From contig NZ_CP022990.1 in NCBI RefSeq assembly GCF_002278075.1, positions 186,001 through 250,000 on the forward strand: 64,000 nt of DNA. Reading direction: 5' to 3'. This stretch comes from Paraburkholderia aromaticivorans (lineage in GTDB: Bacteria; Pseudomonadota; Gammaproteobacteria; Burkholderiales; Burkholderiaceae). The position numbers and the translations under genes were made by a program. Of this stretch, positions 9,101-18,131 are shown in pieces (the stretch's first letter is position 1; every line of letters begins with the position of its first letter). The notes beneath the pieces are model-generated. The model ran no database searches. It saw only the letters and a list, made by a program, of their open reading frames with translations, and had not been told where the DNA came from.

Positions 9101-9871
9101 CTACAGGGTTTTCCCGGCTTCCAGCCAGCCGTTGATGACGGCGATCGCCGTCGACCGGTTGTGCACGCCCAGCGCGCGGAAGATCACCGACAGATGCACC
9201 TTCACAGTCCCTTCCGCGACGCCCAGTTCGCGCGCGATCATCTTGTTGGTCCAGCCGCGATGCACGAGCCGCATGATGTCCTGCTGACGCGGCGACAGAT
9301 TTTCCAGCAGATGCTGCTGGTGCGGCTGCAATGACTGAATCTGCGCGAGAGGTTCCGTGAGCGTGGCGGCGCCCTGGCTGGGCGCGCGCGCGCCGGTGGC
9401 GGCCGCGCCTTGCAGCGGCGGATCGGCGGCCGCTTCGGCGTGGGCGGGCGCCGGCTGCGCTTCACGGCAGCCCAGCAGGCTGAGGGCTTCCATGGGAACG
9501 TAGGCGCCGCCCGAGAGCACCAGTTCGATCGCCTTGAGCATGACGCTCGCGGGCTGACGTTTCGGCACGAAGCCGAGCGCGCCGGCCGCCAGCACCGCGC
9601 GCATTTCGTCCGGTGATTCTTCGGCGGAGAGGACCACGAGCGGCAGCGCCGGGTTCGCCTTGAGCAGCACCTCGAGCGACGAAGCGCCGCTCATGCCCGG
9701 CATATGCAGATCGACGATGGCGAGATCGTGATCGGCATCGGGACGCGCGAGGGTCGCGAGCGTCTCCCAGTTATCGGCTTCGTCGAACTGGGCGTCGGGA
9801 TCGAGGCCGCGCAGCATGCCCTTGACGCCTTCGCGGATGAGTTCATGGTCGTCGGCTACAAGAAACTTCAT
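9101..9871 (-). CDS. NarL/FixJ-type response regulator, LuxR DNA-binding domain
   Basis: The start at MKFLVADD (9871) fits the receiver fold exactly; the longer open frame adds an unrelated N-terminus. Residues 1-120 are a receiver domain with acidic pocket ADD and phospho-acceptor Asp 54 (IVDLHMPG). A linker of about 60 residues rich in Ala and Pro leads to a C-terminal LuxR helix-turn-helix (LSPRQQDIMRLV ... NKMIARELGVAEGTVKVHL). It converges on the hybrid kinase at 7047 with 152 bp between the stop codons, so it is probably that kinase's output regulator. Proximity to the cio operon suggests, but does not prove, a respiratory target. Confidence 0.9.
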   Translation of the reverse strand: MKFLVADDHELIREGVKGMLRGLDPDAQFDEADNWETLATLARPDADHDLAIVDLHMPGMSGASSLEVLLKANPALPLVVLSAEESPDEMRAVLAAGALGFVPKRQPASVMLKAIELVLSGGAYVPMEALSLLGCREAQPAPAHAEAAADPPLQGAAATGARAPSQGAATLTEPLAQIQSLQPHQQHLLENLSPRQQDIMRLVHRGWTNKMIARELGVAEGTVKVHLSVIFRALGVHNRSTAIAVINGWLEAGKTL

Positions 9872-10201
9872 GATGGCTCCGCGAGTCGGGCCCGCCCGAT
9901 GTGGGCTGCCGCCGTGATAGGGTCTCGTTTTACTTCTAGCCTCGTGAATCGCATCATTGCCGCCCACCCCGCGATCTTATGCCCGACCGGTGGCGCGGCG
10001 CACCTTCCGGCTTGCCGCTCGTGTGACTGCCTATTTGTCAAATCGCCGCCGGGTCCAATGCACTGCATGATGTCTAAGGCAGGTCTCCCGCGCATAGGTT
10101 CCGGCTTGCATGGAAGACGAGCCGAACGGCCCTTTTTTGAAGCGGTCCATGCAGGATTCCGAAGGTTATGCGCTCCGGATCGAATCACGCCAAAGCAGTC
10201 G
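9872..10201. other. 330-bp intergenic region
   Basis: It lies between the response regulator start and the DUF2474 stop, both on the minus strand. I see no credible gene, no strong hairpin followed by a T tract and no clear operator. It should contain the promoter of the response regulator. Confidence 0.4.
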
Positions 10202-10417
10202 CTATTTGACTGCAAATAACGTCACATTCATCAGAATCTTGAATGCGAAGCCGAGCGACACCGCCGAGCCTACGCCGAAACACCATAGCGCGATGAACCA
10301 GAGCCAGCCCGGCAGCTTGCGAGCCGGCGCGGGCGATGCGCCGTGGTTTGCGCGATGACCCGCGCGATGACTTGCGCCGGCGTTCGTCTGCTCAGTGATA
10401 GTGATGTTGGTCGCCAT
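10202..10417 (-). CDS. DUF2474 family small membrane protein of cytochrome bd oxidase
   Basis: This 71-residue protein starts at MATNITIT and overlaps the end of cioB by 26 bp, which points to translational coupling. It has a basic, His/Ala-rich N-terminus and one membrane helix in the pattern LPGWLWFIALWCFGVGSAV followed by LGFAFKILMNVTLF, the hallmark of the DUF2474 family. Such proteins are found downstream of cyanide-insensitive cytochrome bd genes and are thought to be the counterpart of CydX, a small accessory subunit. Annotation rests on motif recognition and position. Confidence 0.85.
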   Translation of the reverse strand: MATNITITEQTNAGASHRAGHRANHGASPAPARKLPGWLWFIALWCFGVGSAVSLGFAFKILMNVTLFAVK

Positions 10418-11396
10418 GACGCACCTTGCCACGAAATACCCAATAACCCATCGTCGTATACGCGATGATGATCGGCAGAATGACCGCTGCGCCGACCAGC
10501 GTGAACATCTGGCTCGAGCGTGGCGCGGCCGCTTCCCAGAGCGTCATGCTCGACGGAATCGCGTACGGCCACAGGCTCACCAGCAGCCCCGCGTAACCAA
10601 GCAGCACCAGCAGCAGCGCGAGTGCGAACGGCGTGTTGTGATGCCGCTCACGCACCGCGCGATGCATGAAGAACGCGCAGACGGCCACGAGGAACGGCAC
10701 CGGCAGCAAGCGGTAGAAGAGGCCGTCGTGGAACCAGCGTTGCGCGATGTTCGGATCCTGCAGCGGCGTCCAGAGGCTCACCATCGCGATGAAGCCGAGC
10801 AGCACGATCGTCAGCGGCCAGACCACGCGGTGCAGGCGGCGTTGCAGATCGCCTTCGGTCTTCGCCACCAGCCAGCAGCAGCCGAGCAGCGCATAGGTGA
10901 CGACGAGGCCAAGACCGGTGAGCAGGCTGAACGGCGTGAGCCAGCCGAAAGCATCGCCCGCATAGGCGCCGTCGATCACGGGAATGCCTTGCAGGAACGC
11001 CCCCAGCGCGATGCCCTGAAAGAACGTCGCGCCCGCCGAACCGCCGATGAACGCCAGATCCCACAGGTGCTTCGTACGATTGGCCTTGGCGCGAATCTCG
11101 AACGACACGCCGCGAAAGATCAGGCATACGAGCATGAAGATCAGCGGCAGATAGAGCGCGGACAGCACGGTCGAGTAGACCGCCGGAAACACCGCGAACA
11201 ACCCCGCGCCTCCGAGCACCAGCCAGGTCTCGTTGCCGTCCCACACCGGCGCGACGGTGTTCATCATCAGGTCGCGCTCCTTCTCATCGGGGAAGAACGG
11301 GAAGACGATGCCGATACCCAGATCGAAGCCGTCCAGCACTACATACATGAAAAGGCCCAGCGCGATGATCGCGGCCCACACTACGGTTACGTCCAT
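10392..11396 (-). CDS. cioB: Cytochrome bd-type ubiquinol oxidase subunit II
   Basis: A 334-residue protein with about eight membrane helices of the CydB family. Recognisable features are the N-terminal VVLDGFDLGIG, the segment VAPVWDGNETWLVLGGAG, and FRGVSFEIRAK. Subunit II packs against CydA in the cytoplasmic membrane and helps hold the haem-bearing subunit. The gene follows cioA by 41 bp and overlaps the DUF2474 gene, so the three form one operon. It may equally be written cydB; I use cio because of the DUF2474 neighbour and the short subunit I. Confidence 0.93.
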   Translation of the reverse strand: MDVTVVWAAIIALGLFMYVVLDGFDLGIGIVFPFFPDEKERDLMMNTVAPVWDGNETWLVLGGAGLFAVFPAVYSTVLSALYLPLIFMLVCLIFRGVSFEIRAKANRTKHLWDLAFIGGSAGATFFQGIALGAFLQGIPVIDGAYAGDAFGWLTPFSLLTGLGLVVTYALLGCCWLVAKTEGDLQRRLHRVVWPLTIVLLGFIAMVSLWTPLQDPNIAQRWFHDGLFYRLLPVPFLVAVCAFFMHRAVRERHHNTPFALALLLVLLGYAGLLVSLWPYAIPSSMTLWEAAAPRSSQMFTLVGAAVILPIIIAYTTMGYWVFRGKVRHGDQHHYH

Positions 11397-11437
11397 GTTC
11401 TTTCTCTATCGCAAGTGGCGGGTGAAGCAGGGTGGGT

Positions 11438-12853
11438 TCAGGCGGCGTCGATCATGTGATCGGCGGCGGAGAGCGGGCGGCGCGCGGTCTGATTCGGTGA
11501 CCGTTGCTCCGGCGCGCCGTGCGGCGTGTGTCCCGGCAAAGCGGGGCCCGTGCGCATCAGCTTGAGCATGTAGTAGATGCCGATGCCGAACACCAGGAAG
11601 TACACGATCACGAAGGCCATCAGCGAGATGCCGACCTGCTGCGTGGTCAACGGCGATACGGCCTGCGAGGTGCGCATCACGCCGTACACGACCCACGGCT
11701 GACGTCCCGCTTCGGTCGTGACCCAACCGGCCAGCAGCGTGATGAAGCCGGTCGGCCCCATCGCCACCGCCACGCGCTGAAACCACTTCGATTCGAACAG
11801 GCGTTCACGGCGGCGCAGCACCCAGGCGGCCACCGACATCAGGATCATCAGCACGCCGAGGCCGGCCATGATGCGAAAACTCCAGAACACCAACGTCGAG
11901 TTGGGCCGGTCTTGCGGCGGGAATTCCTTGAGGCCGCGAATCTCGCCGTCCCAGCTATGTGTGAGGATCAGGCTGCCCAGATGCGGAATCGATACGGCGT
12001 AGCGGGTAGTTTCCGCCTGCATGTCGGGAATGCCGAACAGGTTCAGCGCGGTGCCGCCTTTTTCGGTGTCCCACAGGCCTTCGATCGCCGCGATCTTGGC
12101 CGGCTGATATTCGCGCGTGTTCAGACCATGCTGATCGCCGACGAAAGCCTGGATCGGCGTGAGAATCAGCAGCAGCCAGAGCGCCATCGAGAACATCTTT
12201 TTGACGGCCGGATCGCGCCGTCCGCGCAGCAGATGCCACGCACCCACCGCCGCCACCACCAGCGCCGCGACGATGAATGCGGCGAGCGCCATATGCGCAA
12301 GCCGGTATGGGAACGACGGATTGAACACGATCTTGAACCAGTCGAGCGGCACGACCCGGCCATTCACGACTTCGAAGCCTTGCGGCGTTTGCATCCAGCT
12401 ATTGGACGCGAGAATCCAGAAGGTCGAGATCAACGTGCCGATCGCCACCATCAGCGTGGCGCCGAAGTGGGCGCGTGGACTCACGCGCTGCCAGCCGAAC
12501 AGCATGATGCCGAGGAAGCCCGCTTCGAGGAAGAACGCGGTCATGACCTCGTACATGAGCAGAGGTCCGGTGACGGGGCCCGCGAAACTGGAGAAGCCCG
12601 ACCAGTTGGTGCCGAACTGGTAGCTCATCACGACGCCGGAGACGACGCCCATGCCGAAGGCGACTGCGAAGATCTTCGACCAGAACAGGCAAAGATCTTT
12701 GTAGTACGCCTTGCCGGTTTTGAGCCAGCGCCATTCGAGAACGGCGATGAAACTGGCGAGGCCGATGCTGAGCGCCGGAAAAACGATGTGGAACGAGACA
12801 GTGAACGCAAACTGGATGCGGGCGAGATCGAATGCCGATAGAGCGGAGTTCAT
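11438..12853 (-). CDS. cioA: Cytochrome bd-type ubiquinol oxidase subunit I
   Basis: A 471-residue CydA-family protein with about nine membrane helices. It carries the N-terminal LARIQFAFTVSFHIVFPALSIG region with the high-spin haem ligand histidine, the quinol-binding Q-loop segment ending GLKEFP, and the conserved GRQPWVVYGVMRT. The length is below that of long-Q-loop CydA enzymes and fits the short-Q-loop cyanide-insensitive (CIO) group. The enzyme takes electrons from ubiquinol and reduces oxygen to water, giving high-affinity, cyanide-resistant respiration. It is the first gene of the operon. Confidence 0.94.
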   Translation of the reverse strand: MNSALSAFDLARIQFAFTVSFHIVFPALSIGLASFIAVLEWRWLKTGKAYYKDLCLFWSKIFAVAFGMGVVSGVVMSYQFGTNWSGFSSFAGPVTGPLLMYEVMTAFFLEAGFLGIMLFGWQRVSPRAHFGATLMVAIGTLISTFWILASNSWMQTPQGFEVVNGRVVPLDWFKIVFNPSFPYRLAHMALAAFIVAALVVAAVGAWHLLRGRRDPAVKKMFSMALWLLLILTPIQAFVGDQHGLNTREYQPAKIAAIEGLWDTEKGGTALNLFGIPDMQAETTRYAVSIPHLGSLILTHSWDGEIRGLKEFPPQDRPNSTLVFWSFRIMAGLGVLMILMSVAAWVLRRRERLFESKWFQRVAVAMGPTGFITLLAGWVTTEAGRQPWVVYGVMRTSQAVSPLTTQQVGISLMAFVIVYFLVFGIGIYYMLKLMRTGPALPGHTPHGAPEQRSPNQTARRPLSAADHMIDAA

Positions 12854-12969
12854 GAGCGTGAAGTGCGTGATGACCGCGAAGGCGGACTACGCGCGTCGAC
12901 TGGTGTCGGTGCGCACTGCTTTGGGCAGATGGCGCAAGAGTATGGGATCGACGGAAAGTTTGCTGCGCT

Positions 12970-12983
12970 GCGATCTGCGTCAA
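12970..12983 (-). promoter_or_regulatory. Possible FNR/ANR-like half-conserved box upstream of cioA
   Basis: On the minus strand TTGACGCAGATCGC begins 130 bp upstream of the cioA start. It matches the FNR consensus TTGAT-N4-ATCAA in 7 of 10 positions: the left half is good, the right half poor. Oxygen control of bd oxidases by FNR-type regulators is well known, but this single imperfect site is weak evidence. Confidence 0.3.
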
Positions 12984-13494
12984 AAAACCGCGTTGTTTGG
13001 GGTTGATTTTCTTTTATGAGACAGCAAACCGTTGATGGGTATCAAGTTTTCCTGATTGCCTTCGTGCTGTCGTGTGGCGCGCGATGGTGCGCAACTGCGG
13101 CAATCGACCGCGCCGCAGCAACCTGCCAGGACGAAGGTCGCGCACGCATGGAGCCAGGCGCGGTGCTGGCCGTCGAACTGTCGCAAGTGCGGCGGGACCG
13201 CTCAGGCAGTCCACACCAACCGTCGCGCTGATAACGGATCGGGTTGAGTGCCATGCTATCGCGGCAATTCAGCTCGCCCGTGCGCGTTGCCGGTCCGCGT
13301 GCGCTAAGTGGAGTCCGCGTGGGGACGACACGTGCGATCTTCACGTCGCTCATTCCACCAAAAAAGCATTCCTAGTTATACGATGTCACATAAATGGAAT
13401 ATCGATATGGCGTTGATTATAAAGAGAAGTCTGACAATGGAAGGGCTGGAATAAGGGTAAGTGCCTAATTGAAATCGAAGCTGGCATCGATAAT

Positions 13495-13515
13495 AGTACG
13501 TTATCGTACAACTAT
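13495..13515 (-). promoter_or_regulatory. Candidate hexuronate-regulon operator (site 1)
   Basis: Minus strand reads GTTGTACGATAACGTAC, 15 of 17 positions identical to the best copy at 25362. It lies about 90 bp before the start at 13601 and directly after a possible -10 (GATAAT, 13489-13494), a position where a bound protein would block transcription. Confidence 0.65.
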
Positions 13516-13600
13516 CGCTGGATCGGCCGGCAGTGCCGTGACGACGCAAAGCGATTGCGATATCCGAGTTCGATCGCGCACGGCGCAGTAAAGGAACCCT

Positions 13601-14437
13601 ATGAAAAAGATTGCTCTGAGTGGAGCCGGTGGTCAGCTAGGCTCGGTGGTGCGCGCCGCGTTGATCGCGCGCGGCACGCCGTTGCGTTCGGCCGCGGGCT
13701 CGAAAGCCCTCGTGCCCCTGGTGGATGGCGAAGACGTGATGCACGGCGACCTGCGCGACCCCGCGGTCGTGGACCGCCTGCTGGAAGGTGTCGACGTCCT
13801 GATCCATTTCGCGGGTACCAGCGTGGAGCGGCCGCTGCCCGAGATCATCGAGAACAATCTGCGCGGGTTGGTCGAGGTGTACGAAGGCGCGCGCCGCCAG
13901 GGCGTGCGGCGCATCGTGTTCGCCAGTTCGAATCACGCTATCGGCATGTACCCCGTGACTGAACATCTGAGCCTCGATTGCGAGTTGCGCCCTGACGGTT
14001 TTTACGGGCTGAGCAAGGTGTGGGGTGAAGCGCTGGCCAGAATGTACTGGGACAAACACGGTATCGAGAGTGTGTGCGTGCGCATCGGCAGCTGCCTCGA
14101 GCGGCCGACCGAGCCGCGGCATCTGAGCACCTGGTTCGGCCATCGCGATCTGCTGCATTTCCTCGACCGCTGTGTCGAAGCCGAGAAGGTGGGCTTCCTG
14201 ACCATCTGGGGTGTGTCGGCCAATACGCGAAGCTGGTGGGACAACAGCGGCGCCGAGCGGCTGGGCTATCGGCCGACGCAAAACGCCGAAGCCTACGCCG
14301 AAGAGATTCTCGCGCGGCCGAATCCGCTCGACGCGCTGGGTCAGCGCTTCCAGGGCGGCAGCTTTGTGGGTATCGACTATTCGCGCGATGATGCCGGCCC
14401 GGACGGCTCGGCCGCTTGCGCAACGCGGCCTGCTTGA
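13601..14437 (+). CDS. NAD-dependent epimerase/dehydratase, uronate dehydrogenase paralog
   Basis: This 278-residue extended short-chain dehydrogenase has the Rossmann motif GAGGQLG at residues 8-14, FASSNHAIG near residue 107 and the catalytic YGLSK. Overall layout, including WWDN near the C-terminus, matches uronate dehydrogenases, and it is clearly paralogous to the gene at 27184, though diverged. Uronate dehydrogenases oxidise D-galacturonate or D-glucuronate with NAD to the aldarolactone. It is followed 29 bp later by exuT, with which it probably forms an operon. A related sugar-acid substrate different from that of the second copy is possible. Confidence 0.8.
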   Translation: MKKIALSGAGGQLGSVVRAALIARGTPLRSAAGSKALVPLVDGEDVMHGDLRDPAVVDRLLEGVDVLIHFAGTSVERPLPEIIENNLRGLVEVYEGARRQGVRRIVFASSNHAIGMYPVTEHLSLDCELRPDGFYGLSKVWGEALARMYWDKHGIESVCVRIGSCLERPTEPRHLSTWFGHRDLLHFLDRCVEAEKVGFLTIWGVSANTRSWWDNSGAERLGYRPTQNAEAYAEEILARPNPLDALGQRFQGGSFVGIDYSRDDAGPDGSAACATRPA

Positions 14438-14466
14438 GCAGTCCAGGACAACGAGGAGACGCAGCA

Positions 14467-15759
14467 ATGAAAATCAAGGGCATCCGCTGGTGGATGGTCA
14501 GCCTGGTCGCGGCCGGACTCATCATCAATTATCTCGCGCGCAATACGCTGTCAGTGGCGGCGCCGACGTTGATGAAAGACCTCCACATCACCACGGAGCA
14601 GTATTCGCACGTGGTCGTGGCGTGGCAGCTTTGCTATGCATTCATGCAGCCGGTCGCCGGCTTCCTGCTCGATACCGTCGGCACCAAGATCGGCTTTGCG
14701 GCGTTCGCGCTGGCGTGGTCGTTGGCGTGCGCCGCGGCGGCGTGGTCGACGGGCTGGCGCAGCCTCGCGTTCTTCCGCGGCCTGCTGGGCATCGCGGAAG
14801 CGGCCGGCATTCCGGCCGGCGTCAAGGCGACGAGCGAGTGGTTCCCCGCCAGGGAGCGCTCGGTGGCGATCGGCTGGTTCAACATCGGCTCCTCGATCGG
14901 CGCGTTGCTGGCGCCGCCGCTGGTGGTCTGGGCGCTGCTGCGCGGCGAATGGCAACTGGCGTTCGTGATCGTCGGTGTTGCCGGGATCGTCTGGAGCGTG
15001 CTGTGGATGGTGCTCTACAAACACCCGCTCAAGCAGAAGCTGTTGGGCGACGCCGAGCGCGACTACATTCTGAGCGGCCAGGAAGCGAAGCACAGCGACG
15101 CCGGCGCCGCGAGGCGCAGTTGGTTCACCATGCTCCGCAGCCGCGACTTCTGGGCGATCGGCATTCCGCGCATTCTGTCCGAACCGGCCTGGCAGACTTT
15201 CAACGCGTGGATTCCGCTGTACATGATGACCGAACGTCACATGAACCTGAAGGAAGTCGCGCTGTATGCGTGGATGCCGTTTCTGGCCGCGGACATCGGC
15301 TGCGTGCTGGGCGGCTACCTCAGCCCGCTGTTTCACAAGTACGCCGGGGTGTCGCTCTTCACGTCGCGCAAGATGGTGTTCGTGGTCGGCGCGCTGTGCA
15401 TGATCGGACCGGCCTGCGTCGGCCTGGTGGCGAGTCCTTATGTGGCGGTGGCGCTGCTGTGCGTCGGCGGTTTCGCGCATCAGACCTTGTCGGGTGCGCT
15501 GTACGCGATCACGTCGGATATGTTCGGCAAGAATGAGGTGGCTACCGCGACCGGCATGGGCGGCATGGCGGGCTACCTGGGCGCGGCGGCGTTCACGGCG
15601 CTGTTCGGGGTGCTGGTCACGCAGGTCGGCTACAGCCCGTTGTTCGTCGTGCTGGCGGTGTTCGACATTATCGCGGCCGCCGTGGTGTGCCTGCTGGCGA
15701 AAAGCGCCGACAAGACGCCCGAGCCGCGCTGGACGCCGGCGAACGCGGTGGCCAAATGA
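14467..15759 (+). CDS. exuT: Hexuronate transporter, MFS anion:cation symporter family
   Basis: The start at 14467 has GAGGAGAC 5 bases upstream. The 430-residue product has 12 predicted membrane helices and is strikingly like enterobacterial ExuT along its length: NYLARNTLSVAAPTLM, SEWFPARERSVAIGWFN, SSIGALLAPPLVVWA, EPAWQTFNAWIPLYM and GGFAHQTLSGALYAITSDMF. ExuT imports galacturonate and glucuronate with protons. The gene follows the uronate dehydrogenase paralog, matching a transport-plus-oxidation pair. It ends before a bidirectional terminator. Confidence 0.9.
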   Translation: MKIKGIRWWMVSLVAAGLIINYLARNTLSVAAPTLMKDLHITTEQYSHVVVAWQLCYAFMQPVAGFLLDTVGTKIGFAAFALAWSLACAAAAWSTGWRSLAFFRGLLGIAEAAGIPAGVKATSEWFPARERSVAIGWFNIGSSIGALLAPPLVVWALLRGEWQLAFVIVGVAGIVWSVLWMVLYKHPLKQKLLGDAERDYILSGQEAKHSDAGAARRSWFTMLRSRDFWAIGIPRILSEPAWQTFNAWIPLYMMTERHMNLKEVALYAWMPFLAADIGCVLGGYLSPLFHKYAGVSLFTSRKMVFVVGALCMIGPACVGLVASPYVAVALLCVGGFAHQTLSGALYAITSDMFGKNEVATATGMGGMAGYLGAAAFTALFGVLVTQVGYSPLFVVLAVFDIIAAAVVCLLAKSADKTPEPRWTPANAVAK

Positions 15760-15815
15760 TGCTGGCCGGCTTGCGATGATGCGTTCCGCCCGCTGATCGA
15801 GCGAGCACGTAATAG

Positions 15816-15849
15816 AAAAATGGCGGCGCTTTCGGGCGCCGCCATTTTT
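15816..15849. terminator. Bidirectional Rho-independent terminator
   Basis: Perfect 14-bp inverted repeat AAAAATGGCGGCGC / GCGCCGCCATTTTT with a 6-base loop. The flanking A and T runs make it usable on both strands, between the convergent exuT and polygalacturonase genes. Confidence 0.92.
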
Positions 15850-15928
15850 GCTTCTGCTCACCGCGTTCCTTCAATCTTCACGGCTGGACGAAGCTCGCGC
15901 TTCGCGCAGCCGGTCGATCTCCTGCCGC

Positions 15929-17953
15929 TTACCGTTTATCGACGACCGTCGTGTTGTACGTCGTCGCACCGATCACCACATTGTTCAACGTAATGCCGTT
16001 GACGTTGTACGCGTAGATCGGCCCAGGCGTGGTCGCGCTCGCGGGGCCGGCCGAGACCGCCGTGCCCAGATTGCAGTTCGAGATCGTCACGCCGGTGATC
16101 GGCGGAATGGCCGGGGCCGGCGCCGCGCCGTTGTAGTCGAACGCGACAGGCCCTTGCGCGACGATCGCCTGGAAGCACGAGCCGGTCACGCCGCCCACCG
16201 TCACGTTGCTCGCCGTCACGTTCGAAATGTTCACGTTCTGCACGACTGCCGGACGAATGCGAATCGCGTCGTTGGCCGGTTGATAGTCGCAGTCGAACGT
16301 GATCAGCCCGCCCTGTGCCGCCGACGGATTGGCCGCCGCCGCCGTCACGACCCCGAGCGGCACCGTGGCATTGATCGGGCTGCCGCTCAGCAACGCGCTG
16401 CCGTAGCCCCCGCCCTTCAGGCTGACGCCGTTGGGCAGCGTGACGGTATCCACATAGAAGTTCTTCACGAAGCCGCCGCGATTCATGTTCGTCTTGATGC
16501 GAATCGCGATGTTCAGCGGATTGGTCGCCCAGTTCTGGTTCAGCATCTTCAGATTGCGCGCGTAGATGTTCTGCACGCCGCCGCCCATTTCGCTGCCGAG
16601 CGTGATGCCGCCGTGGCCGCTGTTCATCGTGCAGTTCTGGATCACGTGATTCTGCGCGGGACCGTACTGCGTATCCAGATCCTTGCCCGATTTGATCGCG
16701 ATGCAGTCGTCGCCGGTGTTGAACGTCACGCTGTCGCAGAGCACGTTGTTGCACGCGTCCGGATCGAAGCCGTCGTTATTCGGGCCGATGCTGTTGGTCG
16801 TCACGCCGCGAATCACGACGTTCTTGCAATCGGTCGGATGATGCTGCCAGAACGGTGTGTTGTTGGTGGTGTAGTTCTCCATCAACACATTCGTGCAGCC
16901 GATGAACTCGACCATGCACGGACGCAGATAGTGGCCGACGCCGAACACCCGCTGCGCGATCGGCACGCCGGCTTCGGAGAGGGCGGGCAGATAGTTCTGG
17001 TCCTCTTGCCAGGGTGTCGTGGGGCTGGTCAGTTGCGCATACAGCGCGTCGGAAATGCCGGGTGCGGCGGTTTTCAGGTCGACGTTCTTCGGGTTGAGAA
17101 ATGCCTGCGACGGCGTCGACGAATTCACGCAGCCGTACGCGCCATTCGATCCCTTGAAGGTCCACCAGCAGGTGGCGGTGTTGCCGCTGCCGGCGAACGG
17201 CGTCATGGCCTGGCCGTTGAGCACCGAGCTCGCGTCCTCGCCGGTCAGGGCGATATTGGTCTGGTTGCGCGCATAGACAGGGGAGCCGTAGTTGAGGCAA
17301 TCGTTCGCCTGCCAGCGGCTGTAGAACAGGTTGCCGTTGGCGCCGCAGGCGACCGGGCCGTCCTTCGCGTAGTCCGCTGGGTTCGGGCTGAAGTAGATCG
17401 TGCAATTCGCGCTGAGGTGGAAGTTCACGTTGCTGAGCAGGACGATCGGTCCGGCGCAGTACCACGTGCCGGCCGGCACGACCACGCGTCCGCCGCCGGC
17501 GGCGTTGCAGGCCTGGATGGCGGCGAGAAAGGCCGGGCGCGAGTCGAACGAGCCGGCGGCGTTGGTCAGGTTCGAACCGGGACTCGCGACCGACGCCGAG
17601 CCCGTATACGGATTGGCGGCGACGACGACGGCGCACGGCGCAGCGCCGTATTGCGTGACCACGAAGTCGCGGGCCGGGAACATCGACTGGGTGATGCCCT
17701 GCAGGGACGCGATGATCTGCGTCGCGGCGCCCGAGGTGCCCCAGATCGGATCCTGTACGACAGGCGGTGTGACCGGAGCGGAGGTACCGCCGGTGACGGA
17801 TCCGCCGCAAGCGGAGAGCCCGCCAAGCAGGGTCGCGCCCGCGGACGTTCCCGCCAGCACGATAAAGGCGCGGCGAGCGGGCGAATTCGGTTCGGTCGGG
17901 CCGGGCGCGCCTGATGTCGCCCGCTTGCCGTTGTTTTTATCGATGATTGCCAC
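15929..17953 (-). CDS. Exported polygalacturonase, glycoside hydrolase family 28 (Tat lipoprotein)
   Basis: The start is set at GTG 17953, six bases after AAGGAGACATCC; a TTG 33 bp upstream lacks this. The N-terminus has a twin-arginine signal (SPARRAFIVLAG) ending in a lipobox LSAC, so the enzyme is probably folded in the cytoplasm, exported by Tat and lipid-anchored. All four GH28 signatures are present in order: NNDGFDPD, GDDCIAIKSG (Asp 415 and 416), SGHGGITLGSE and IRIKTN. These place the catalytic aspartates, histidine and Arg/Lys pair. It would hydrolyse polygalacturonate from pectin. At 674 residues it is longer than many bacterial GH28 enzymes, with extra N-terminal sequence. Confidence 0.9.
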   Translation of the reverse strand: MAIIDKNNGKRATSGAPGPTEPNSPARRAFIVLAGTSAGATLLGGLSACGGSVTGGTSAPVTPPVVQDPIWGTSGAATQIIASLQGITQSMFPARDFVVTQYGAAPCAVVVAANPYTGSASVASPGSNLTNAAGSFDSRPAFLAAIQACNAAGGGRVVVPAGTWYCAGPIVLLSNVNFHLSANCTIYFSPNPADYAKDGPVACGANGNLFYSRWQANDCLNYGSPVYARNQTNIALTGEDASSVLNGQAMTPFAGSGNTATCWWTFKGSNGAYGCVNSSTPSQAFLNPKNVDLKTAAPGISDALYAQLTSPTTPWQEDQNYLPALSEAGVPIAQRVFGVGHYLRPCMVEFIGCTNVLMENYTTNNTPFWQHHPTDCKNVVIRGVTTNSIGPNNDGFDPDACNNVLCDSVTFNTGDDCIAIKSGKDLDTQYGPAQNHVIQNCTMNSGHGGITLGSEMGGGVQNIYARNLKMLNQNWATNPLNIAIRIKTNMNRGGFVKNFYVDTVTLPNGVSLKGGGYGSALLSGSPINATVPLGVVTAAAANPSAAQGGLITFDCDYQPANDAIRIRPAVVQNVNISNVTASNVTVGGVTGSCFQAIVAQGPVAFDYNGAAPAPAIPPITGVTISNCNLGTAVSAGPASATTPGPIYAYNVNGITLNNVVIGATTYNTTVVDKR

Positions 17954-18131
17954 GGATGTCTCCTTGCCCTTTGCGGGCGTTGTCAAATGTCGTTGCTATT
18001 CGGATGGATGCGGCTGGTCAAAGACGTTGTCTTAACGTAAGGTATCCTTAATAATTGTGAAAAAAATCTGCCGGCGAGGTGCCATGCGGCTTTGCTCATG
18101 CGCAGCGAAAAAGGCGAACGAACGCACGTAT

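Larger units (their letters stand above)
12854..13600. other. 747-bp divergent intergenic region between cioA and the uronate dehydrogenase paralog
   Basis: Short open frames at 13014-13416 overlap each other on both strands, lack ribosome sites and show no family features, so I do not call genes. The right part (13360-13520) is clearly more AT-rich than its surroundings, as expected of a promoter region, and holds one copy of the hexuronate-island dyad (13495-13515) next to a GATAAT that could be a -10 element. Confidence 0.5.

Noticed and set aside
10395..12841. Long plus-strand frames opposite cioA and cioB
   Set aside because: Antisense shadows of conserved membrane-protein genes.
13014..13416. 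Cluster of short overlapping frames between cioA and the uronate dehydrogenase paralog
   Set aside because: They overlap on both strands, lack ribosome sites and show no family features; treated as non-coding.
15848..17914. 688-codon plus-strand frame opposite the polygalacturonase
   Set aside because: Exact antisense of GH28 motifs; no ribosome site and improbable composition.
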